This document shows positions 10,601 to 20,085 of a stretch of DNA of 45,782 nt, in pieces. Origin of the DNA: Chalciporus piperatus. Lineage: Eukaryota > Basidiomycota > Agaricomycetes > Boletales > Boletaceae. Under the pieces are notes generated by a model that saw only the letters and a list, made by a program, of their open reading frames with translations, was not told where the DNA came from and did not search any database. A program made the position numbers and the translations under genes. How positions within the stretch are numbered: the stretch's first letter is position 1; each line of letters starts with the position of its first letter. The stretch spans positions 1-45,782 of the forward strand of contig JBBPTG010000196.1 of assembly GCA_038093975.1 (NCBI GenBank), in the 5' to 3' direction.

Positions 10601-11694
10601 AACTCAGATTCACCAGACTCGACGCAGAGACCTGCCTTTACGTCCTTCGGAAAGACGGACAGGTCTGTTTCCTTGTTGTGTATGTCGACGACCTTCTCCT
10701 TGCAGCCACCTCCAGGGGTTTCATCAACTCCTGTAAGGAGGCCCTTTCCGCTGCATTCAAAATGCACGACCTTGGAGAAGCCAAGTACATCCTGGGAATC
10801 GAAATCCGTCGCGACCGGAAACTCCGTACCATCTCCTTGAGTCAATCCCAGTATGCTTGCACCGTTCTAGAGCGAACTGGAATGACCAACTCTGCTCCCG
10901 TCTGGACTCCTATGGTCCATGGCATACATCTCTCTGCGACGGATCCTGAGGACGACACCATGATTCCAGAACTCCGGATTGAAGGGAAGCTTGTTTCTTA
11001 CCTTACCGTCATCGGGTCCCTCATGTATCTCATGCTTGGAACACGTCCGGATATTGCATACACTGTTGGACACCTCGCCCGTTACAGTTCCGCACCCAAG
11101 ATGTGCCATTGGGAAGCCGCAAAGCGTGTCCTCCGTTACATTCGAGCAACTTCAGACATGGAACTTCGGTACGACGGAACTGATGTGTCCTTGGATCAGG
11201 ACTTCCATGGATACTCTGACGCTGGATGGTCGCAGGACCCAGACAACTCCCGTTCCACTTCCGGATTCCTGTTTCTCAGCAATCGCGGTGCCATTTCCTG
11301 GTCCAGCAAACAGCAGAGCATGGTTGCACTGTCTACCACGGAATCAGAGTACATCGGACTCAGTCTCGCTGGACAGCATCTCGCTTGGCTCCGGACCTTC
11401 TTTGCAGAGATTGGACATCCTCAGAAGGGCCCAACAACGCTCAACTGCGATAATCAGGCCGCCATCATCCTTTCCCGTGATCCTCAGTTCCGAGCTCGAA
11501 CCAAGCATATCAAACGGAAGTACCACTTCGTCCGGGACGACTTGGTTGCGACCGGAGAAGCCGTTATCCAATATGTTCCTACTGGGGACATGGTCGCCGA
11601 CATCCTTACCAAGCCTCTCGTCAGGGAGCAACACTGGAAGTTCGTTCGTGGGATGGGATTACGATTGCGCTCGAGTGGGAGTGTCAAAATATAG
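7678..11694 (+). CDS. Copia gag-pol polyprotein (N-terminus of gag missing)
   Basis: The first ATG of the frame is 7678, but the frame is open from 7510. Residues before the ATG are clear gag (ELWDKLLELYATPSVSDAFH), so the true N-terminus is lost or spliced in. Order: gag remnant with a CX2H-type cluster (CEHHQSNGHDSSNC); protease DSGATSHM; integrase zinc region (HRRMGH, then CESCILGK) and catalytic D in HTDVGGP, D in RSDGGGEY, E in QNGLAERMNQ; a Pro-rich spacer; reverse transcriptase with TRP-type blocks and YVDDLLLAA; RNase H with SDAGWS and STTESEY. No internal stop occurs in over 1300 codons. The stop lies inside the 3' LTR (TAG 11692-11694). The enzymes look intact, but gag does not. Confidence 0.92.
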   Translation: MQYTIDPQLLAFTLLNFLPKTPDWTMFTSSIINTVEKDKLTFDTIELRVLSEESRLNPSGISDSALKASGRVPGNSSAWCEHHQSNGHDSSNCFAYKKWVERLCEGGGPGQKGKGKEKEREKANATEERPDQSSRPPESANVAKESVSESLIQRVHAYLSSEPKLADFSLLIDSGATSHMVPHRSWFRTYHPLYPPRPVSFGDNSTVSAIGIGSVPLRSTVKGKTFEVILSNVLLIPDFRISLISVHRLSNAGLSTLFPANSSICHIRKGPVPIIVGTHKEGLYHAEATPMLTPEAAHATVDINLLHRRMGHISIPRIQHMIRHGQLQGIDTLSGTPEFCESCILGKMKKLPFELLERPRATHALQVVHTDVGGPITPQSREGFRFWLLIVDDFSRFPWIYFLKKKSDVLATYNQWKVDVKAFFKAEVEQEELSEAHVQFLRSDGGGEYTGQDFRNQLRKDGTLQEMSAPYTPEQNGLAERMNQTLSSLANTMLEESKLPKSFWADAMATAAYVTSRSPTSALQGANPYQTLFKRKVDPTLFRPFGCSAYAHIPKDLRGGKFRSHGRKCIMLGYTYGQQAYKLLDIERRTIISSRHVTFNESGTISEADSAPWRNLPAEGQWEGLVPQRLHQPEPEESEEDNIPVPPALPGPVGDDLIPPDHSVEDLVDRLGQLHIGPEPPAPAPAPRPAPIPVPIPVPAPAAPVRSPSPERPPAQVVAGVRRSNRNRQTANRNRDYQRTLDEEAARRAERQDVQQEQLEPPAEVLSENAEAPDPDLDIPGAFYASQERLQEHIFAGAADATQGEHLPNTIKEAYAGPNADQWRSAVEEELLSLNTNHVYETVPIPSGVNPITSKPVFRIKRDQNGKIERYKVRIVARGFTQREGVDYQEVFAPVANLDSVRTIIALAAKHNLELDQMDVSTAYLNGELEEELYLLPPDGVPIPSGCCWRLRRSLYGLKQAGRTWNKTLDKKLGELRFTRLDAETCLYVLRKDGQVCFLVVYVDDLLLAATSRGFINSCKEALSAAFKMHDLGEAKYILGIEIRRDRKLRTISLSQSQYACTVLERTGMTNSAPVWTPMVHGIHLSATDPEDDTMIPELRIEGKLVSYLTVIGSLMYLMLGTRPDIAYTVGHLARYSSAPKMCHWEAAKRVLRYIRATSDMELRYDGTDVSLDQDFHGYSDAGWSQDPDNSRSTSGFLFLSNRGAISWSSKQQSMVALSTTESEYIGLSLAGQHLAWLRTFFAEIGHPQKGPTTLNCDNQAAIILSRDPQFRARTKHIKRKYHFVRDDLVATGEAVIQYVPTGDMVADILTKPLVREQHWKFVRGMGLRLRSSGSVKI

Positions 11695-12217
11695 TCCAAT
11701 CCGTGCCTATCCGCTCCTTTCCGCTTCCGGATAGCCCCTATCCGTTTCCGGATACTTCCGGATGCATTCCATGTTTAATCCGACGTTTCCAATGCCCGGA
11801 ACGCACGGAAACATCTCCGGATTCGTTGGAACGGATCCCTTTTACATTCGTATGTTCTCCTATATGTCATTCACTTGTCTATTCCCTTTCGTGACATCTC
11901 TGTTCACCATTCTCTCTTTCTATTCTTATCCCTGTCAAGTCCTTGACATTCCTTGATCCTTTTGCACCCGGAATCGGTCATTCCGGACCGGAATCACGTC
12001 GGATCGTTCCGAGCGCATCTCCACCCATTTACTTAAACTCCTCGTCTCACTTCCAGAGCACCTCAGTCGTTTCCGCCTCTCTTAGGCATCGGCTGAGGTG
12101 AGTATTTACTTTCTTTACTTAGTTCCTTTACTTATTTGAGTTGTACCTAGTTCGTTTAGGTGAATATAGTCGTTTCCGCCTCTCTTAGGCATCGGCTGAG
12201 TTCGTTTAGTTTTCACA
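11682..12217 (+). repeat. 3' LTR of copia element F
   Basis: This LTR equals the left one in length (536 bp). Its first 13 bases encode the last codons and stop of pol. It ends in TTTTCACA and joins directly to kinase coding sequence (AAT TAC ACG GG), with the interrupted kinase exon on its right side only. Confidence 0.88.
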
Positions 12218-14288
12218 ACAATTACACGGGCGACAGACTTAACTTTGGACTTGCGATCGAACAAGCGCGAGCGAGATATCCCGGACTGAATATAACGTCC
12301 GTGCTCAATGCAGACGATGTCTCGCTCCTGCCCCAGACCCGTGGAGAAGAATCAGAACCGAGTTTAGTGGGCCCAAGAGGACTTGGAGGTAATATTTTCG
12401 TGTGCAAGGTGTTAGGTGGTTACACGACCTTTGGAGCGATAGGAGGTGTGTCTACATCCCGTTGGTAGCGTTTTTCCGTTGAAGCTGACAAACGTTACCA
12501 GCTTCGACGCCATCTACGTCCCCCCGACCTACGCTCGAGCGGACGAAGCTGCTTGGTGACGCACTTGTAGCTCATCTCAGAAGCATTGGTGCTACCCTAG
12601 GTCATTGCCACGTCCCTGGCCGGGCAGCCCACACCGGTGCGTTCCTAATCCAATCTGTATCAATGTACGAAAATCACGAATCACTCGCTGTTCTTTGGCA
12701 GCCTCTGAGCTCATTCCCGCGTCAGAAATAGAATTGGGACTTGGGCTCCACAACGAGCCAGGTGTACGTCGCGTCACGCTCACCTCCCCGGAGTGGCTCA
12801 TAGGCGAGATGTCGCGTGTCGTTAGAGGGAGTGGCGGAGTTGGCGAGGATCTGATATCTATATCGGTAGGTTGATTCAATTCGGGGAGAACCGGCCGTAT
12901 ATCCTTGATTTCTAGAAAGGCAAGAACCATATAACGTACAGGAGACTTGGATCCGCCCCGAAGACGAGACTGTGTTGTTCATCAATAACCTCGGAGGCAT
13001 CTCGATGCTCGAGATGGGTGCTATAGTCGAACAAGTTGGAAAGGAACTTGGTAAGTCCTGGGTTACTTTGGGTTCAAATAGACATGAATTAATAGTCGCT
13101 CCACTGTATGGTTAAGAATCGCACGGGATTGTCCCAGAACGAATTTACAGCGCGCCGTTCATGACGTCTCTCAATGCCCCCGGCTTCTCCATGTCGCTTG
13201 TCAATGTGACGAGGGTTGAAGAGACCGCGAACGGTGCGTTATTCTCGGTCTCATCGTTCATGCCCTTCCAACGAAACGATCACTCCAGCCAACTTTCCTG
13301 ATGACCCAATTGATTTACTCGCCCTCCTCGATGCACCCACTGAAGCATTGTCTTGGGTCGGAGCGAAGGTATGGCCGGGGCGGGGTAATCGTCTCGTTTC
13401 CCGCAACCAGGACAAGGAGGCAGAGGCCGTAGAGTCACTCCAGTCGATCCGCGATTCCTTTGGCCCCACCCAATCGACAACTCATACAAGCAACAATCGA
13501 GATTTGGGAGGTTACACTTGGACTGACCTTGGGTTTTCAGCGCAAGAAGTCGTGAGAGGCATTCGAGGTGCATGCGAGAGCGTGTTTTCAGCCGAACCAG
13601 ACATGACGAGGTTCGATACCATCGTCGGCGATGGCGACTGTGGTCATACATTCTCGGGTGGTAGTAAAGGTGGGTTACGTAGGCTACTGGCAATGAAACG
13701 ACCGTTCTGAATTCCTCTATATCATCGATAGCGGTCCTAACGGTGTTGGACAGTGGTGAACTGGATCCCCGGCTGATGGATCCTGCTTCGTTTGTCGCAA
13801 AGATGGGAGAGGTTTTAGAGGGGAGCATGGGAGGTACGATCGGTGCACGTACGTCCCTTCCGCTTGTTTCCGACTCCTGAACCAACCCGCTCATCTCGTT
13901 CTTAGTATTCGCGATCTTCTTTACTGCGTGGTCTATCGGTCTGCGTGGAGGACCGCCGAATACGACGTCTCCGCTCAACGACGCCCTCGTCGCGCTCGGA
14001 AAACACACTCCTGCGCGGCCAGGCGACCGGACTGTGGTCGACGCTCTCGTCCCGCTCTGCGCTTCCGTGAGTTCAACCTCGGGAGGACTCGAAGAAGCTG
14101 TTGAAGCCGCGAAGAAGGGAGCAGAGAGCACGAGAGGTATGAAGGCGAGGCTCGGGAGAGCCTCGTATGTGATCGCAGATGGGGAGGCAAACAGCGAGGT
14201 TCCGCCAGACCCTGGAGCGTGGGGTGTTGCTGCCCTGGTGGAAGGGTTTGTGAGAGGAGTACGAGATGTGTCGAACGTTGCTCCATAG
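12218..14288 (+). pseudogene. DAK1: Dihydroxyacetone kinase, 5'-truncated (DAK1 + DAK2 domains)
   Basis: The enzyme phosphorylates dihydroxyacetone with ATP in cytosolic glycerol/triose metabolism. The gene starts inside the K domain at NYTGDRLNFGLA, fused to the copia LTR; about the first 100 residues are absent. Seven GT-AG introns are placed by family continuity: 12416-12501, 12637-12701, 12866-12941, 13051-13116, 13234-13288, 13670-13731 and 13850-13905. Spliced, it keeps VGPRGLGGNIFVCKVLGA, the substrate-binding His motif GLGLHNEPGVRR, FINNLGGISMLEMGAI, PFMTSLNAPGFSMSL, the linker LLDAP, and the L-domain motifs TIVGDGDCGHTF and GDRTVVDALVPL up to TAG 14286-14288. No internal stop remains after splicing. 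Loss of the 5' end and promoter should make it non-functional. The junction with the LTR is sharp. Confidence 0.9.
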
Positions 14289-15218
14289 ATGGCGGTCTGA
14301 TTGGACTCGGGAGGGTCTTGGAGTTATCACCATGTAATATAATTGTACCGGACAAATCTATCGTTTCTTGCACGTCGAACGTTCTGAGCTCCTCGTTGGC
14401 CCGTTTGAAGGGTATGCACTCGACTACTTACAGAGGTTGACATATCAACGACCAATTTTAATCATGAAAGTCGTGGTATTCAATGATGATTGAGATGACA
14501 TCTTGGTGCGCACATAACGATAGGAGAAATTCCGATATCGAGCGTGATGAAAACGCTCACCTTCAAAGATCGCTCAGTCTATGCGATGTGCGTGGCCTAC
14601 TCCTTCGCCCGAGGCATCATCGGATTTCTTGTACGTTTTCTCAACTTCCTTCCACGCGTGCACAAGGACGGGTTGATGTGTCTGAATGTCCCAAGTTTCA
14701 TATGAGAAAACAACCAAGACCGAGAACACTGTGGGAAGTAAACTCAATGGTATTCATGTAGAATATCAATGTGACCACGGAATTTCATTGCTATACTCGC
14801 CGAAAGCCTACTCAACAGTTTTCAGTGAGTACACTGAATGCCGCCAGTCAGTGTGTTTTGGAGCACCTCGCTCACCCGACATGCCAAAAGACACTGAACT
14901 TCAGTGCCACCCCCTGTTGCGAACATGAAAATCAATGTATCAACTACGCGATCCCTTTGAGCTATTCCTCCGAGTCGGCAATATCCCCCTCGTCCGAGCC
15001 ATCTGATTCCTCGTCCGAGCCGTCAAATTCCGCCCCGTTGGGCACGAAACTACTTTCCGCCACCCCAATAGAGCGGTCAATGATGCCCCACCGGCGCCGA
15101 GTCTCTACTCTCCCGATCACAGCTTTGATGTTACGCAAGTCTGTCTAGAAGAAAGGATACCCAAACTCACTCTATACATACGCCATGCTGGTCCTTGACT
15201 TGGGGTCACACCTGAGGG
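14289..15218. other. Intergenic stretch after the kinase
   Basis: No convincing coding frame, LTR end or RNA gene is seen. It contains short S/E/P-biased open frames around 14950-15060 without conserved motifs. Confidence 0.4.
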
Positions 15219-15600
15219 TCACACCGCGCAACTTGGCTTGAATACCCAAAAATATTGTTCAGCGGCACCTCCGCCGTACACGAAAAACGCCTCGTCCCAA
15301 ACTTTGCTATCCAGGGTCGTCCCCCGGCGTGCGTTCAGACTGCCAATGACTGCCTGGGGCGACTTCGGACAACCCTCGGCGGCCCGGCAGTCAGGATTGG
15401 CTCCAGGAAGATAGGCTTCGTCTTGGCGCAGATCCTCACGAAAGGCAGCGATGCTGAGGATACGGAATGCAAGCTCGGAAGAATCGACGATATGGTAGGA
15501 ACCCTCTTGAAGGACCATTCGTGCACCGACGATCGAGTTATCTGAGAGTGTTCCCTTTTCAACCCTAAAACAAGGCAAACACGAATCAGGGGAGGTGGGA
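15219..15600 (-). pseudogene. MEF1: Mitochondrial elongation factor G domain IV fragment
   Basis: Minus-strand frames carry EF-G domain IV. VEKGTLSDNSIVGARMVLQE leads into YHIVDSSELAFR and AAFRE. A neighbouring frame supplies AKTKPIFLEPILT, and the first frame resumes with QAVIGSLNARRGTTLDSKV. This order matches bacterial/mitochondrial EF-G, which drives ribosome translocation in the organelle. At least two frame changes are needed within about 100 residues. The GTPase domain and domains II-III are absent and the match fades after VWDEAFFVYGGG, so it is a dead fragment. It abuts the WD40 duplication module and may have moved with it. Confidence rests on the SSELAFR...AFRE...NARRG series. Confidence 0.75.
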
Positions 15601-15699
15601 TTTCCTCAGGGAGTATGCACTCCGGGCTTGTCAAGCCATGTCAGACGATATACGCGCTTGCTTCGGGTCTCAGGCTCGAGCAAGAGGAGGAGACAGTGG

Positions 15700-15960
15700 T
15701 GATGATGGGGACGGAAAACAGCAAGTTCAGTAGTAGCTACGGCGTCGTAATAGTACGAGTCTCCTGCAGCACCTGACGACACTGGCAGCCTAGGTATCGC
15801 GCGTTCCACTGTGTCCGGCTGTACTTCGATTGCCAATATGACAGGTTGAGACATTGGAGGGCTACCCAAACCGGAATTGAAGATGGAAAAACAACATAGT
15901 CATTCGCGATAGCAACTTGAATGAGATAGCGGGTTAGAATACAATCCATGTATTGTCACG
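15700..15960 (-). other. Conserved exon-like tail downstream of WD40 copy I
   Basis: Read on the minus strand, an exon-like frame begins MDCILTRYLIQVAIAND and ends in IPVWV. A second piece reads IPRLPVSSGAAGDSYYYDA, then VATTELA. Related pieces follow the other WD40 copies in the same frames (PVATDRVVV...IPVWV at copy III; AAGDSYSYDAAVTTELAS at 34.2-34.4 kb). Conservation of frame rather than only DNA suggests a coding C-terminal exon of the WD40 gene or a small neighbouring gene. Function unknown. Confidence 0.4.
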
Positions 15961-16032
15961 AGTGCCACGAAAGGGGTCTACTAGACCAAACGTAAAGGCG
16001 AGACTTCAGGGAGTCTCAGATGGGAAAATGCT

Positions 16033-17861
16033 TCAGGGAGTGTCGGATGATTGTACAACGGCGGAGAGCTGTAGGATATCCTGAGCTGCAGGGCGCGAGG
16101 GTGGGTGGTTGGAAATGCCAGCATTGCTGGACTCGGGTGGACTATTTCGAGGTAAAGACTGCGCCATGGGAATGGTCTCTCGGTCTCGTTCTCGTGCCGG
16201 GGACGCTCGAGGCCGCCGACGGGACAAGAACCCACAACATCCGATGTCGTTGACTTCTGGTTCCGCGATCGAGTCGTTGTCGCTCTCTTCGCTGCTCTCT
16301 CCGGAAGCGGACTCCTCGACGACCATGAGAGGAGGGGTGGGTGCTGAGTCAGAAGGGGTGGAAGGGTCGTTGCTGATGGTGGACCTTGAAGCAACCTGTG
16401 TACCCTATCCGAAACAGACTTATTCAGTACGTGTGATGAAAACGGGGGTGATTGGCTTACTGGTTCCGCCCATCCCATGTATATTGGGTGCGAGCGATCA
16501 AGTACAAATCGGGGCAACATGTTCCACAACCTCCAGGAGAGCATTCGGCGCTGTACCCGGGGCGGGGGATCGGATGAATTCATTCTTGAATGGTCTTGAA
16601 GGGGATGGGGGCGACGTGATGCAGGCGCCTACAAAATGCCAGAATTAGGCATCAATTTCTGGCAATAGAGTAATGAAACTGACATTGAGGAAACCAAAGT
16701 CAGATTCACGAGGGATATTTGAGGGAACGTCGGGTGAAACCACTGCTGATTGCTACGCATATGGTGTGTCAGAAATGCAGGAACAGTAGACACTGAGAGC
16801 TAGCACGCACGTCAAGGAGGGGATCAGGGGTCTGCAACATCAATGTCAGTTTATGAAAATAACCATTGAATGAACAGTGGAACCTTTCGATTGTTATTGT
16901 CCCACCACGGGACACGCCAAGCTGAGATGTTCCCCCCTTTCCCACTGCATGCAACAAATTCCCCAGACCGAGAAAACGCAACTGCCATCACGAGTGAACC
17001 GTGGTCGAGTGGCTCTCCGATAGGCAAGCGCGATCCCACGTTCCAAAGAATGACCATTTTATCTGTGGATCCACCGGCAAGCCATTTGCCATCGGGAGAG
17101 AGGGACAGATGTGTCACTATTTTCTGATGGGATTGTTTTAGTTCATCGATGACCTTGCCCGTGCTCGAATCCAATGAACGGATCCGACCGTCCTCACAGG
17201 CAACGAAAAGTCGGTCAGATTGCTCAGATGACCAAACAACAGCAAATAACCCGTGAGAATCAGCGACATCGAGTGGTCCAAAGATTATTTCGCCACTTGC
17301 CGCATCAAGAACGAGGATCCAGGAGTTGTATGCTATTGCGAGTTTATCGCCGTCGGGAGAGAAACAAGCTGACTTGGGATTCTGGAACCCTCCGATGGAG
17401 TCGTGGCTGATGAAATTTCTGATTCGCATAGTCCCCGCCATCTCCCATATGACGCTCCCATTGGAGTGACAACTCGCGAGGAGCTCTTCATTTTGAGACA
17501 AAGCCATGCACCGAGCACCACCATAATCCTCGGTCGACCATGGGCCGTTAGTGAGTTCGTCCGTGTCCGTGTTCCATACCCTCAGACGTTTATCCAGCTG
17601 TGAGCATGAAATAATCCGCCCGTCTTCTGTGGTGATGACCCCAGTCACCCAATCCTGGTGCACCATCGAGCTACCCTCTTGCGTGCCGGTCGTCAAATTC
17701 CATATCCGCAAGGTCCTATCGGTTGAGCCAGTCACGACCCGGCCATCGGAAAGCCATGCTATACGCGTTGTCCACCATTTTTCAAGTTCTTTAGGAGCTT
17801 GTATGGTAAACGTTGGGCTTGGACTTTTCTCTGCAGGTTCAAGTGCGTCCGAGTCTGTCAT
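16033..17861 (-). CDS. WD40 beta-propeller protein, copy I (multi-exon)
   Basis: The start is ATG 17859-17861 (MTDSDALEPAEKS). The main exon (17861-16851) holds about seven WD-type repeats, e.g. GRVVTGSTDRTLRIWNL, DKRLRVWNTD, KWLAGGSTDKMVILWNV and a last blade ending SAWRVPWWD. Such propellers are protein-interaction scaffolds. The main frame stops at 16851. Downstream exon-like segments follow: PDPLLD; QSAVVSPDVPSNIPRESDF; MNSSDPPPRVQRRMLSWRLW; and a tail of VVEESASGESSEESDNDS with a cysteine pair (DIGCCGFLSRRR), ending at 16033. These are flanked by plausible GT-AG sites, but the exact splice chain was not resolved, so activity is uncertain. Copies II-IV are clearly duplicates. Confidence 0.7.
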
Positions 17862-18284
17862 AGTCGTAGGTCTGAGGAGGGGTGACAATGAGTAGAAGGA
17901 GAGGAGATGAAGACACAGGACGAACCTTCAACCTGCACGACTGAGCGATGATCGATTGGTCGATGAGCGTGGCAGACGAAAATTGCATTGTGTACATGTT
18001 GTGGACATCAGTGGGTCCATCCCGCGTAGATATTTCAAACCCAATTGATCGTGCTTAGCGCCGCGTGCTAAGTAAACGCAGCTCGATCATTTCACCTGCA
18101 CGATGCTCGAAGCATGAATCCAAAGTATAACGGATTGGTTACCAGTCTACCAGTAGTCTACCTCAGTAACATCCGAGTTTTCAAGGAAATGGAAATTTTC
18201 CATTGCATTCCATGTCCAGTCGAATGCTGTGGTAAATCTTTCCGCGTTACCACCGCCGGGCCGTTGGATACTCCAGATGGCAAT

Positions 18285-18526
18285 ACAATATCGAGCTGTA
18301 TATACGCACCACGCTTGTATTACACGACCTCTGATAGGGCTTGATCAACAACTGGAACTGCAGCGCATTCATCGGGTCGTTCTTCAACACAGGCCTTTGC
18401 ACGGTTGTCGATCTCACTCGCGGGGACGGCGAGTCGGAATTCGAAGGCGTGGACGAGCGTGAACAAGAAGGCTTTCATTCCAAAGGGAGAGTGTTGCGGT
18501 TCGCAATGAAAAGGGACTAACTGCAC
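18285..18526 (-). pseudogene. Cytochrome P450 C-terminal fragment, copy I
   Basis: The minus strand encodes GMKAFLFTLVHAFEFRLAVP, then ASEI. After a one-base shift it reads TTVQRPVLKNDPMNALQFQL, then LIKPYQR. This is the segment that follows the heme-binding cysteine loop in fungal P450s, which are ER-bound monooxygenases. The cysteine loop and everything upstream are absent. The frame break is shared with copy II, so the fragment was dead before duplication. Confidence 0.75.
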
Positions 18527-18559
18527 AGAGGGGGCTCACTCGACGCTCCACGAAACTCG

Positions 18560-19796
18560 CGCGTGTTCGAGAACGTATATGTTTCGTATCATCGCCCTTG
18601 GTGCTCAAACGAGTATTTCTTCCACTATGCAACCGTAACGATTCGCGACATCAATTCGACCGTGGTTTCGGATCAGTGTGTAAAATGAACGCACCGACGG
18701 CGATCGGATCATCGACGTCCTCGACTTTGACCACGTTCCGGAGTATTATACTACCTTTTTGACGTTGGTTGATGGCCTCCTGGTCCCCGTCTTCGTCGAA
18801 CACGACTCCCAGTGAGTCGATGATTTTGAGACCGCGCTCCAGTTGGACGGTTTGTACGTCCTTGGTATGTCCAGGCTGAGCCGCAACAGCGCGAGCCTTG
18901 TCGAGGTCAAAGTAACGTTGGCATGGATTTGATACATAGATGAGAGTCAAACGAACCTACCAACCACACCGACGTTGACGGTTTGCGCAGCGCTCGGTTT
19001 GTACGCTTTCAGTAGACGTAGAAGAGCCGGAGCGGTTGCTGAAGACAAATTTGATCGTTGATTGGCAGGCGCTGATCGGAATGGAAATGTCGGTGTATAG
19101 TGCCGAAGATACCTCAACCACTGTTGCACGTTCTCCTCGGGACGAGATCTAAAACACGATTCTGCCTCAAAAACGATGCCCATGTGCACGTGCGAGGAGA
19201 ACCTCGAAAGAAGGAGAAAAACGACCACGGACCTATTTTATTGAGAACGAACACGAGCTTCTTACCCTCACTCTCCCGTCTCATCACCGCCATGCAGCCC
19301 TCTGGATTCTCGCGCGTCGAGCACGAGAATGACGACGCAGCTTGCGTCGATGGCTTTGTGGAGTGCGCGGACGTAGTGTCGTCGAAGTTATTTTGTTTTT
19401 TGGTTTTATGAGCCGTGGTTATGAATGTGGAGCTGTATGGTACAGGTTGGGATGGATCAGGGTCTTGGATATCGAGGAGACTAAGCTCTCTCTCGAGGAG
19501 TTCGTTCTGATGCCATTGTGGCATCTGGATTCGTTCGCGCGGGCGGCTAGACGATGGAACGAGGATAAGAACGAAGACGAAGACGAGCGCAAGGCAGACG
19601 TAGGAAACTCACGGATCGTGGCGTTTGTTTCTCTGCGTTCTTGGTTCTAAGATCAGGAAGTTTTGGAACTCCTGGGGCTTTCTTCGACTGACATAAGGAT
19701 CAGAATCGGGAGGTACTGGGTTTATGTGGGTCCACGGACGTGTGGTATTGTGGAATTTGGAATGGCGAGGTAGACGTACTTACTGTTTCTTCCCAT
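18560..19796 (-). pseudogene. NUG1: Nug1/GNL3-type nucleolar GTPase, degraded copy I
   Basis: This is a duplicate of the gene at 27.6-29.9 kb, a circularly permuted GTPase for 60S ribosome assembly. The start ATG (19794-19796, MGR) and intron-1 donor are kept. G4-side sequence (KKLVFVLNKI) is present. One base is missing in the run after LVPR, shifting the frame. Later, QTVNVGVVG is followed at once by intron sequence: the P-loop exon segment (FPNVGKSSLIN...) is deleted. AAQPGHTKD and the G3 region remain, but DSPG has become DSLG (KIIDSLGVVF). The 3' end breaks off near 18560 next to the P450 tail. Non-functional. Confidence 0.88.
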
Positions 19797-20085
19797 CGTG
19801 CGATGTTGCGAGTGGAAGAGGAAGATGTTGATGGACTCCTTCAAGTTAATTGTGGCGGTACACCTGAGAACAGCCAATAGCAATCGTTGTCACGCCTATA
19901 TCGATTCATCCACAAGCTAAACGTTTAACGAGCAGGTTTCCAATGCCACTGAGGGCCGACACCTATAGCCCTAAAATGACATGCCATGGCATGTTCACTC
20001 ATGAACTCACCATAATTCACCTATGGTATGACTGAACGATTCGCGAACGATAGGACTCAACAAGTAGATCACCGAGACCGCGCGA
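19797..20085. other. Spacer
   Basis: The part nearest 19800 matches the upstream region of the other Nug1 copies. The rest shows no feature. Confidence 0.35.

Larger units (their letters stand above)
6982..12217 (+). mobile_element. Element F: Ty1/Copia LTR retrotransposon
   Basis: The element is 5.24 kb long with two 536-bp LTRs and one long gag-pol frame. The LTRs differ at roughly 17-18 sites by eye (about 3%), so it is neither new nor ancient. Two things are odd. The five bases before the left LTR (aacgg) and after the right LTR (acaat) do not match, so no target duplication is seen. The left LTR also runs straight into the middle of gag with no recognisable primer site. Together these suggest recombination or deletion after insertion. 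Confidence 0.9.

Noticed and set aside
13090..13113. In-frame TAA in the kinase after GKELG
   Set aside because: It falls in an intron (13051-13116) when the acceptor gttaag is used; the spliced product then matches the family.
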